From assembly GCF_000426485.1 (NCBI RefSeq), contig NZ_KE384530.1:47757-111756 (forward strand): 64,000 nucleotides of DNA. Reading direction: 5' to 3'. The notes beneath the pieces are model-generated. The model made no database searches. It was not told the DNA's origin and saw nothing but the letters and a program-made list of their open reading frames with translations. Position numbers and translations under genes: made by a program. Origin of the DNA: Indolivaga capnocytophagoides DSM 22835 (GTDB taxonomy: Bacteria; Bacteroidota; Bacteroidia; Bacteroidales; Dysgonomonadaceae). Positions 36,682 through 43,788 of the stretch are shown one piece after another (position 1 is the first letter of the stretch; each line of letters opens with the position of its first letter).

Positions 36682-38823
36682 ATGAAAAATAGAATCAGAA
36701 TATTACCGATGCTATTATGCTGGGTGCTGTTGTCGGTCACGGCAACAGCCCGGATACCCGATTTAGCATGGACAAAAACAGTCGGAGCGCGTACCGTTCC
36801 TCAAGGCACAGCAGTTTTCAATGTATCGGATTACGGTGCTAATCCCGACGGTGTAACAATTAACACAAAAGCGATACAAAAGGCAATAGATGATTGTGCG
36901 TCCAAGGGCGGAGGTGTTGTGACATTCTCTCCGGGGCGTTATCTGACAGGTTCAATTTACGTAAAAGAGGGAGTAAACTTTAACATTCCTAAGGGGGTGA
37001 CTTTATTAGGAAGTCAGAATCTGGACGATTATCCGGATATGGATACCAGGGTTGCCGGAATAGAAATGCGCTGGCCGTCGGCTTTAATCAATGTTCTCGA
37101 TCAGAAAAATGTATTGATAAGCGGCGATGGAGTAGTACATGCTCAGGGCAAAGTATTCTGGGATTCTTATTGGGCTTTGCGCAAAGATTATGAAGCACGA
37201 GGATTACGCTGGATTGTAGATTATGATAGCAAACGTCCTCGGACATTACTGGTTTCGCGTTCCTCAGATGTTACGATTAAAGATGTGACTTTTCAGCAGG
37301 CGGGATTCTGGACTATTCAACTGTTATATTCTACACAATGTACCGTAGATGGTGTTATTATCCAGAATAATGTAGGAGGCCATGGTCCCAGCACCGATGG
37401 AGTGGATATTGACTCTTCATCACAGATATTGGTTCAAAATTGTGATATTGATTGCAATGATGATAATTTTTGCCTGAAATCGGGGCGTGATGCCGATGGT
37501 TTGAGAGTAAACCGTCCGACAGAATATGTCGTTATACGTGATTGTGTGTCACGGGCAGGAGGCGGACTTCTGACTTGCGGCAGTGAAACATCGGGAGGAA
37601 TCCGCTATGTGTATGCCGAAAATCTCAAAGCAAAAGGAACAAATGTTGGAATACGTTTAAAATCGGCTATGAACCGAGGAGGAACAACCGAGCATATTTA
37701 TATAAAAAATATAGAAATGGATGATGTCGGTACTGTTTTTGAAGCTTCCATGAACTGGAATCCGGCATACAGTTATTCGACTTTGCCTAAAGAATATGAA
37801 GGAAAACCGATTCCGGAACATTGGAAAAAAATGCTGGAGAAAGTGGATACAAAAGCGGGAACTCCTTATTTTAATGATGTTTATTTGTCAGATTTCAAAG
37901 TGACAAATTCACGAAGTATGATGAGTGTTTCGGGAAGTAAGGAATCTCAGATGCGTAATTTCCATTTCTCGGATATTGATGCTGACGTTGAGCATGTCGG
38001 TAATATTGTTTTTGCAAAAGACTGGACTTTCGAGAATGTAAATATTAAGGCGAGAGATCAAAAGCCGGCTTCGGTCAAAAACTCCTCAAATGTTGTTTTT
38101 CCGGTACATTTGGCTATGAAAAATGTGAAATTCTCTCATAAATTAAAATCGGGGCAGCGATCTATTGTTGCAGCCGATCATCCTGAATTTGCTTTTTATC
38201 TGCCCGAAATGGCAGGGAATCTGAAATTTGGGGTTATAGTCGGAAAGAAAAGCAAATGGTTCAGTGAATTTGCCTTAAAGAATTCTTCTGGCGGCAACGG
38301 TTCTGTAAACTATACTCTTTCGGATGCTATTCTTGGCAAAGGTTCGATTGATCTAAAAGTTGTGTCGCTAGCCGATACTGACGGAATAGTATTACAGGTG
38401 TCGGGCCAAAGTCTTCCTGCCGAAGTAAAATTATTTTGGTCATATGGAGGGGCTTACGGTCAGATATTGTCCGAAAAAGAGTCAGGGGCATTAAAGCCCG
38501 TTTATTGCAAAGATAATATCTTCAGTGTTGAGCATACTGCGTTTACATTGTATTATGGCGAGAGTATGAAATTGAAGGTTATAAATATGATTGCTCCCAT
38601 AACTTCGGAAATAAGATTGTCGGATGCCTTTATGCAGGATTCTCCGTTAGCTTTTTTCGAATCGGGAAAAGAAACTTCTGCTCCGGCATTGGCAGCGGCT
38701 TTGCCTTTAGCCAATGGTGTAAATGAATACTTCTGTGTCTATAAACAGAATGATAAAGCAGACTACAACCATTTTATGCTGCCTGAATTATTTAAGGTGT
38801 CAGTAAAAAAGGGGAATCAGTAG
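36682..38823 (+). CDS. GH28 polygalacturonase/rhamnogalacturonan hydrolase with C-terminal extension
   Basis: 713 aa, signal peptide to about residue 23 (TATA). The parallel beta-helix spans about 45-480: FNVSDYGANPDGVTINTKAI near 50, STDGVDID with Asp239 (canonical NTDG), CNDDNFCLKSG with Asp260/261, and GIRLKSAMNRGG (canonical RIK). The usual GHG catalytic-site motif is replaced by TCGSETSGG. About 230 residues follow the helix (FAFYLPEMAGNLKFGVIVGK onward), likely an extra beta-rich domain. It probably hydrolyses RG-I or homogalacturonan from an end. It is translationally close to the preceding GH105 gene. Confidence 0.9.
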   Translation: MKNRIRILPMLLCWVLLSVTATARIPDLAWTKTVGARTVPQGTAVFNVSDYGANPDGVTINTKAIQKAIDDCASKGGGVVTFSPGRYLTGSIYVKEGVNFNIPKGVTLLGSQNLDDYPDMDTRVAGIEMRWPSALINVLDQKNVLISGDGVVHAQGKVFWDSYWALRKDYEARGLRWIVDYDSKRPRTLLVSRSSDVTIKDVTFQQAGFWTIQLLYSTQCTVDGVIIQNNVGGHGPSTDGVDIDSSSQILVQNCDIDCNDDNFCLKSGRDADGLRVNRPTEYVVIRDCVSRAGGGLLTCGSETSGGIRYVYAENLKAKGTNVGIRLKSAMNRGGTTEHIYIKNIEMDDVGTVFEASMNWNPAYSYSTLPKEYEGKPIPEHWKKMLEKVDTKAGTPYFNDVYLSDFKVTNSRSMMSVSGSKESQMRNFHFSDIDADVEHVGNIVFAKDWTFENVNIKARDQKPASVKNSSNVVFPVHLAMKNVKFSHKLKSGQRSIVAADHPEFAFYLPEMAGNLKFGVIVGKKSKWFSEFALKNSSGGNGSVNYTLSDAILGKGSIDLKVVSLADTDGIVLQVSGQSLPAEVKLFWSYGGAYGQILSEKESGALKPVYCKDNIFSVEHTAFTLYYGESMKLKVINMIAPITSEIRLSDAFMQDSPLAFFESGKETSAPALAAALPLANGVNEYFCVYKQNDKADYNHFMLPELFKVSVKKGNQ

Positions 38824-38826
38824 CTG

Positions 38827-39361
38827 AAAAATGTTCTTTAAGATTATGCTATTTACTACGCGCAATCAGAGATTGCTTGTGTTCCTTTTGTCCAAAGCCC
38901 CAAAAGGAACCAAAAAGTCTTTGGCGCTTCGAAGCTCTGCCTATCTGACTACGTTCACGGGCGAAACTAAATAAAACTCGCCTTTCAGGCTCAAACAACA
39001 TTTAGTTTTAATGCCCGTTTCACTGGTCAGATTACGGCTTCACCTCTGTATGCGACCAAGCTGACGCCAGACAACGGCTTGCACCAGTCCACAAAAGGGT
39101 CTGTGCCCCCTCGTCCGTCAGGCTCTCGACATCGGCGGAAGACCGGGGCACCCGCTGCTCGAAGAAAGCGTTAAAAGACAAATGGATATCAGCGATAATC
39201 ATTTTTATTTGTCTTAGCATTCGAGGGCTGAGCGGGTTGGGATGCAGACGCAGTCTTGATCTTTTGTTTCGTTTTGCATCAAGGCAAAATGAAAAACAAA
39301 GCCGGGAGGCTGCGTTAGGAAATAGCCTAACTTAAAATGTATAAAATAAAAGAACATTTTT
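38827..39361. mobile_element. MITE-like intergenic element with 13-bp terminal inverted repeats
   Basis: AAAAATGTTCTTT (38827-38839) and its exact reverse complement AAAGAACATTTTT (39349-39361) bound a 535-bp non-coding stretch, GC-richer than the surroundings, that starts 4 nt after the GH28 stop. A second, imperfect inverted match lies further in (TATGCTATTTAC against GGAAATAGCCTA). Inside, GTTCCTTTTG (38881-38890) and CAAAAGGAAC (38901-38910) form a perfect 10-bp hairpin. No convincing protein is encoded, and the 62-codon reading frame inside looks spurious. It looks like a non-autonomous element or a Bacteroidetes intergenic repeat; no target duplication was identified. Confidence 0.55.
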
Positions 39362-39402
39362 ATCAGTCCAACTACTAATTCCTATAAAAACTAGAATATA
39401 TT

Positions 39403-40227
39403 ATGAGAACGAGTATCGGTTTTTTCATTATATGGTGTATGAGTATTTGTTCTGTAACAGGACAGACCGATACCTCGTTCTTTAAAGTATATTGTTTCCC
39501 AGCCGATAAAGTACCTGTTATTGACGGCGATACCCGTGATTGGGATATTGTGCCTCAATCGTATGTTTTGGGTATCGATCAAATGACGGAGGATGAGGGA
39601 AAGCATAATAAGCCGGATAAAGAAAATCTGGATATAAGCGTAAAAGTCGGTTGGGTCGAAGGGCAGAACCGATTGTACTTTCTTTACGAAGCCTATGATA
39701 ATTACTGGTCTTTTTCCAGAGATGATCTGATGGTAGATATATTTGAGGTAGTAGTAGACGGCGACCGTTCGGGAGGACCCTTTATCGATAAGTTTTATCC
39801 GTTCAAAGATATTTCTAAAGAAGATGCATGGAATTTATTTCACGGACGTCAAGCCCAAAATTACCATATCTATACGCCTCCTAAACGAGGCGACTGGTGT
39901 ATGTACTGGGGACCCCAGCAATGGCTGAAAGAAAAACCTTTTTCGAATTATAGTTACAAGTATAATTTTAAGGAAGGGGAAAGCGGTAAACTGACTCTCG
40001 AATTTTATATTACACCTTTTGACTATGCTTCTCCTGAAGGAGCAGAGTTTTCTGTTGAATCGAAATTGTATGCCGATAAACTGATCGGTTTATGCTGGGC
40101 TGTTATTGATTATGATAATAATGAAGGAAAGCCCAAAGACGGATTTTGGAATTTATCAAGACATCATACTATGTATGGTAATGCATCCGAACTGAGAACT
40201 TTTAGGCTGATGCCGATAAGTAAATAG
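39403..40227 (+). CDS. Exported CBM9-like carbohydrate-binding protein
   Basis: 274 aa with a signal peptide (GFFIIWCMSICSVTGQ). The body reads as a single CBM9-like beta-sandwich: VPVIDGDTRDWDIVPQSYV near residue 35, VKVGWVEGQNRLYFLYEAYD near 78, MVDIFEVVVDGDRSGGPF near 105, and KLTLEFYITPFDYASPEG near 190. Proteins of this type occur in PULs without an attached catalytic domain. A binding role for pectic fragments is inferred, and an unrecognised enzymatic function cannot be excluded. It is flanked by the MITE-like element and a repeat-rich gap, so it probably has its own promoter, which I could not identify. Confidence 0.6.
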   Translation: MRTSIGFFIIWCMSICSVTGQTDTSFFKVYCFPADKVPVIDGDTRDWDIVPQSYVLGIDQMTEDEGKHNKPDKENLDISVKVGWVEGQNRLYFLYEAYDNYWSFSRDDLMVDIFEVVVDGDRSGGPFIDKFYPFKDISKEDAWNLFHGRQAQNYHIYTPPKRGDWCMYWGPQQWLKEKPFSNYSYKYNFKEGESGKLTLEFYITPFDYASPEGAEFSVESKLYADKLIGLCWAVIDYDNNEGKPKDGFWNLSRHHTMYGNASELRTFRLMPISK

Positions 40228-40562
40228 TTTTTTATCTAGGCTCACAGACCCTTTTGTTCCTTTTTTATCTATAGAGAAAATGTTCTTTGGGTCGCAGACC
40301 CTATTGTTAAAAAAGGTTCTTTGAGTAGCTGGAGAAATTTGAGAAAAGGAAAATGATGCCACCTCAGAAAGTATATTTTTGATGTCACCTTTTTGAGAAA
40401 TGGAAAATTTATAATGAAGGATGAAGAATAGTTTTCAATTGATAATTGTACATTTACCTTGTTACCTTTGTAACCTTTTTGGAAAATGAAGAATTGATAA
40501 TGACTAGCTTTCAATTGATTATTGTTAACTGATCACTGTTGATTGATTATGTTACCTTAAAA
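40228..40562. other. Repeat-rich gap before GDSL esterase
   Basis: No gene is visible. It contains two GC-shifted hairpins of the GGTC type (AGGCTCACAGACCCT at 40238-40252; GGGTC-GCA-GACCC at 40289-40301) and a 12-base match (AAAATGTTCTTT, 40277-40288) to the terminal repeat of the MITE-like element. There is also a near-exact direct repeat TTTCAATTGATAATTGT / TTTCAATTGATTATTGT (40433-40449, 40509-40525). ATTG at 40438 with N21 and TACCTTTG (40463-40470) is a possible promoter for the next gene. Confidence 0.5.
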
Positions 40563-40571
40563 ATGCAAAAA

Positions 40572-41246
40572 ATGAAAAGAAGAATAAATGCGTTATTGCT
40601 CTCCTTGTTGGTTGTGTTGTCGATTACAGCTCAATCTTCCCGTATCAAAATCGCTTGTGTAGGCAATAGTATAACCGAAGGTGCTGTCGCAAGTGACAGA
40701 GTACACAAAGGATATGTGGGACAGCTTGCAGTGCTGATGGGTGAAAACTATGATGTGCGCAACTTCGGTGTAAGTGGAGCGACTGCCTGCCGCAATACCT
40801 ATAAGCCATACGATAAATGTGAAAAATTTGAAGAAGCAAAATCCTTTCTGCCCGATATTGTAACAATAGCATTAGGTACGAATGACTCACAGCCAAGAGT
40901 CTGGTATGAGGGAGATTTTGCAGCTAATTTCGAAGCCGATCTTACTTATCTGTGTGAAACGTTCGAGTCTCTTCCATCCAAACCCAAGATATATTTATGT
41001 TTACCGATCCCTATTATGCCAAATACAAACTGGTCGCATCAGCCTAAAGTATTATCAGATGAAATAATTCCTTTGATAAAGAAGGTTGCTGCAGCTAAAG
41101 GATATCCGGTGATTGATTTATACTCAGCTTTATCGGGACATGAAGAATGTTATCCGGATACCGATAAACTACATCCCAATGATCAGGGGCATAGATTTAT
41201 AGCTGAGACTGTTTATTCAGTACTGATGAAAAATACAGAAAAATAA
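40572..41246 (+). CDS. Exported GDSL/SGNH esterase
   Basis: 224 aa from the ATG at 40572; an ATG 9 nt earlier is equally possible. Signal peptide MKRRINALLLSLLVVLSITA, then the SGNH blocks: ACVGNSITEG with Ser33, NFGVSGATACRNT (block II Gly), IALGTNDSQP (block III Asn), and DKLHPNDQGHRFIA (block V Asp/His). It is not of the CE12 type (no QFGHND) and is closer to sialate- or acetylxylan-esterase-like GDSL proteins. In this context it probably removes acetyl esters from pectin. It is followed after one base by the second GH28 gene. Confidence 0.85.
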   Translation: MKRRINALLLSLLVVLSITAQSSRIKIACVGNSITEGAVASDRVHKGYVGQLAVLMGENYDVRNFGVSGATACRNTYKPYDKCEKFEEAKSFLPDIVTIALGTNDSQPRVWYEGDFAANFEADLTYLCETFESLPSKPKIYLCLPIPIMPNTNWSHQPKVLSDEIIPLIKKVAAAKGYPVIDLYSALSGHEECYPDTDKLHPNDQGHRFIAETVYSVLMKNTEK

Positions 41247-41247
41247 A

Positions 41248-42726
41248 ATGAAATATATATTACTTGTCATTACATTATTTATAACGGTGGTGCAGGTTCC
41301 GGCTGCCGTTTACGATGTTAAGAATTACGGAGCAAAAGGAGATGGGGTACAAATTGATTCGGATGCTATAAATAAGGCTATCGAAGCGGCCTCTGCCAAT
41401 GGTGGAGGAACTGTTTTTTTGCCTGCCGGTACATATCTGAGTTATTCTATACGGATGAAAGATAACATAACTCTTTATCTCGATGCCGGCAGTGTACTGT
41501 TGGCTGCATATCCCGAGAAGGATAGAGGATATGATGCCGCTGAAGAAAATGAACATAATAAATATCAGGATTTCGGGCACAGCCATTGGATGAACAGCCT
41601 GATATGGGGTATCGGTTTGAGCGATATATCTATTGAGGGAAGAGGACGTATAGATGGTAGAGGTCTGACCCGTGAAGAAAGCCGTCTGGCAGGTGTTGGA
41701 AACAAAGCCATCAGCTTGAAGTTATGCAAGAATGTTACTATAAAAGATGTGCAGATGGTCAATTGCGGACATTTTGCTTTACTGGCAACAGGTGTCGATA
41801 ATATGACTATCACAAATGTTTGGGTGGATACAAACCGTGATGGTTTTGATATTGATTGCTGCCGTAATGTGCGTATTTCGGATTGTTCGGTTAATTCTCC
41901 CTGGGATGATGCCATTGTATTGAAGAGTAGTTTTGCCCTTGGCTTTTTTCGTGATACTGAAAATATAACGATCACGAACTGTTATGTAAGTGGTTACGAC
42001 AAAGGATCGGTACTAGCAGGAACTTTTGAGCGTAAAGAGCCTCAGGCTCCTGATCATGGTTATGTGACAGGACGTATAAAAATGGGAACAGAATCGAGTG
42101 GAGGTTTTAAGAATATCAGTATCTCGAACTGTGTTTTTGAAAACTGCAGGGGATTGGCATTAGAATCCGTTGACGGAGGTTCTTTAGAAGATATTGTGAT
42201 CAGTAATATAACCATGAGGGATATTGTAAATTCACCGATTTTCCTTCGTTTGGGAGCACGATTGAGAAGTCCTAAAGGGACTCCTGTAGGTAAGATGGCA
42301 CGAATAACACTGAGTAATATTAATGTGTATAACGCCGATTCTCGATATGCCTCAATTATAAGCGGCATTCCGGATAATTATATTGAAGATGTCGTTCTCG
42401 ATAATATTCGCATCGTATATAAAGGAGGAGGAACGGAAGCAGATGCAAAGCTGACTCCACCCGAAAATGAAGCAGTGTACCCCGAACCTTGGATGTTCGG
42501 AACTATTCCTGCATCGGGATTCTTCATCCGTCATGCCCGTAATATAGAAATGAATAATGTGCAGGTGAGCTTTCTTTCGCCCGATTTCCGCCCGTCTCTA
42601 TGGTTGAGCGATGTAGACGGCTGCCGTCTGTTCAATTACAGAGCAAAGGTACAGAATGGAGTAGAACCATATATTAACAGTAATGTAACGGGCTTCGAAA
42701 TGAATATGAGCAGCATCTCGGAATAA
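41248..42726 (+). CDS. GH28 family pectinase 2
   Basis: 492 aa, signal peptide to about residue 20 (VQVPAA). Beta-helix of GH28: VYDVKNYGAKGDGVQIDSDA, NRDGFDID (in place of NTDG), SPWDDAIVLKSS (the DD pair), and MGTESSGGFKN in place of GHG. A loop with EPQAPDHGYVTG and a C-terminal segment with PENEAVYPEPWMFG are further features. The set of motifs resembles GH28 members that act on rhamnogalacturonan or substituted pectin rather than plain polygalacturonate, but this is inference. It lies in an operon with the GDSL esterase (1-nt gap). Confidence 0.88.
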   Translation: MKYILLVITLFITVVQVPAAVYDVKNYGAKGDGVQIDSDAINKAIEAASANGGGTVFLPAGTYLSYSIRMKDNITLYLDAGSVLLAAYPEKDRGYDAAEENEHNKYQDFGHSHWMNSLIWGIGLSDISIEGRGRIDGRGLTREESRLAGVGNKAISLKLCKNVTIKDVQMVNCGHFALLATGVDNMTITNVWVDTNRDGFDIDCCRNVRISDCSVNSPWDDAIVLKSSFALGFFRDTENITITNCYVSGYDKGSVLAGTFERKEPQAPDHGYVTGRIKMGTESSGGFKNISISNCVFENCRGLALESVDGGSLEDIVISNITMRDIVNSPIFLRLGARLRSPKGTPVGKMARITLSNINVYNADSRYASIISGIPDNYIEDVVLDNIRIVYKGGGTEADAKLTPPENEAVYPEPWMFGTIPASGFFIRHARNIEMNNVQVSFLSPDFRPSLWLSDVDGCRLFNYRAKVQNGVEPYINSNVTGFEMNMSSISE

Positions 42727-42746
42727 TTGCTTAATATTGCAGAGTG

Positions 42747-42843
42747 AAAAAGGTCTGAGACCTTTTTGTTTGTCCATCAAGGTATAAAAGCAATATAGGC
42801 TGTTATTACTTTGAAATACGACATTAAATACCTACTATTACTT
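42747..42843 (-). repeat. GGTC-hairpin repeat, full copy, reverse
   Basis: On the plus strand it begins AAAAAGGTCTGAGACCTTTTT, one base over 20 if fully written, so in parts: AAAAAGGTC, TGA, GACCTTTTT, a perfect 9-bp stem. It ends with ATACGACATTAAATACC and TATTACTTA, the reverse complement of the repeat's 5' end. It lies in the GDPD leader and could also terminate the GH28 transcript. Confidence 0.82.
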
Positions 42844-42852
42844 AATAATGAT

Positions 42853-43614
42853 ATGAAGAAAATAGTTTTTTTATCTGCAATGTGTGCGATGTTATTAGTT
42901 ACAGTAAATGTGAGTGCCCAAACAAAAGTGATAGCTCATAGAGGATATTGGGATACCGAAGGTTCGGCTCAAAACTCTATCGCCGCTCTTAACAAAGCCC
43001 ATGAAATAAAAGCTTATGGCTCGGAATTTGATGTGATCATCACTTCGGATGGAGTTACCGTTGTTAATCACGATGATGTAATTGAAGGGATGCGTATCGA
43101 AGAAACTCCGTACGAGAAGATAAAAGACCTCAAACTAAAGAATGGTGAGGTATTGCCTACTTTGGAAGAATATCTGATTGCCGGAAAAGCAAATAACGGG
43201 ACTCAATTGATCCTGGAGATCAAACCACATAAAACCAAAGAAAACGAAGACAGAGCAGTTGCTGCTACTTTGGCTTTGGTGAAAAAGTATCATTTAGAGA
43301 GTCAGGTTGAGTATATCTCTTTTAGCCTGAATATCTGCAAAGAGTTACTGAAAGGTTCTCCCAAATCTCAAATAGCATATCTGAGAGGTGAACTTTCTCC
43401 GAAAGAGATAAAAGAGATTGGCTTAACAGGACTTGACTACCATTACAGTGTATACGAAAAGAACCCTACTTGGATTAAAGAAGCGCATACTTTAGGTTTA
43501 ACCGTAAATGCCTGGACTGTGAATGGCACCGATGTAATGAAACGTCTTATCGATCAGCAGGTAGATTTTATAACAACAGATAAACCTGTAGAGGTACAAT
43601 TGCTGCTGAAATAG
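42853..43614 (+). CDS. Exported glycerophosphodiester phosphodiesterase family protein
   Basis: 253 aa from the ATG at 42853 (it opens signal peptide MKKIVFLSAMCAMLLVTVNV; an earlier in-frame ATG lies inside the repeat). GDPD barrel motifs: VIAHRGYWDTEGSAQNS with the catalytic His-Arg, YGSEFDVIITSDGVTVVNHD with the metal Glu/Asp and second His, LILEIKPH, and the C-terminal VNAWTVNGTDVMKRL and DFITTDKP. It hydrolyses glycerophosphodiesters, possibly to recover glycerol-3-phosphate from teichoic acids or lipids. It has no evident role in pectin use and sits between the two PULs. Confidence 0.9.
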   Translation: MKKIVFLSAMCAMLLVTVNVSAQTKVIAHRGYWDTEGSAQNSIAALNKAHEIKAYGSEFDVIITSDGVTVVNHDDVIEGMRIEETPYEKIKDLKLKNGEVLPTLEEYLIAGKANNGTQLILEIKPHKTKENEDRAVAATLALVKKYHLESQVEYISFSLNICKELLKGSPKSQIAYLRGELSPKEIKEIGLTGLDYHYSVYEKNPTWIKEAHTLGLTVNAWTVNGTDVMKRLIDQQVDFITTDKPVEVQLLLK

Positions 43615-43654
43615 AGTTGTTTATCGGACTCTTAGTCTTGTTTACCTATCTGTG

Positions 43655-43671
43655 TAGAATAAATTATTCTA
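43655..43671. promoter_or_regulatory. 17-bp perfect palindrome
   Basis: TAGAATAAATTATTCTA: two 8-nt arms around a central A, in the gap between the convergent GDPD and LuxR-type regulator genes. It could be a weak bidirectional terminator or a protein site. Function unknown. Confidence 0.35.
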
Positions 43672-43710
43672 GGTGTGTATGCGTGGTGGATTATTTGAGT
43701 GACAGCATGT

Positions 43711-43788
43711 ATATAATGATATAATTTTAGTTGATAACAGATTTTGATAGTTTTTCTTACCAAAGTAATAAGTAGGTCTGAGACCTTA
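43711..43788 (+). repeat. GGTC-hairpin repeat between convergent genes, forward
   Basis: GTTGATAACAGATTTTGATA, then TTTTTCTTACCAAAGTAATA, and the end AGTAGGTCTGAGACCTTA (hairpin 43774-43786). The terminal TTA is the TAA stop of the minus-strand regulator gene. Confidence 0.82.

Noticed and set aside
39032..39220. 62-codon open frame on the minus strand in the 38824-39402 gap
   Set aside because: It lies inside the MITE-like element and looks like the spurious small proteins often annotated in such repeats.
42750..42770. The 9-bp hairpin after GH28 2 as an ordinary terminator only
   Set aside because: It has a T-run and may terminate transcription, but the following 75 nt match the repeat family, so it is listed as a repeat copy.
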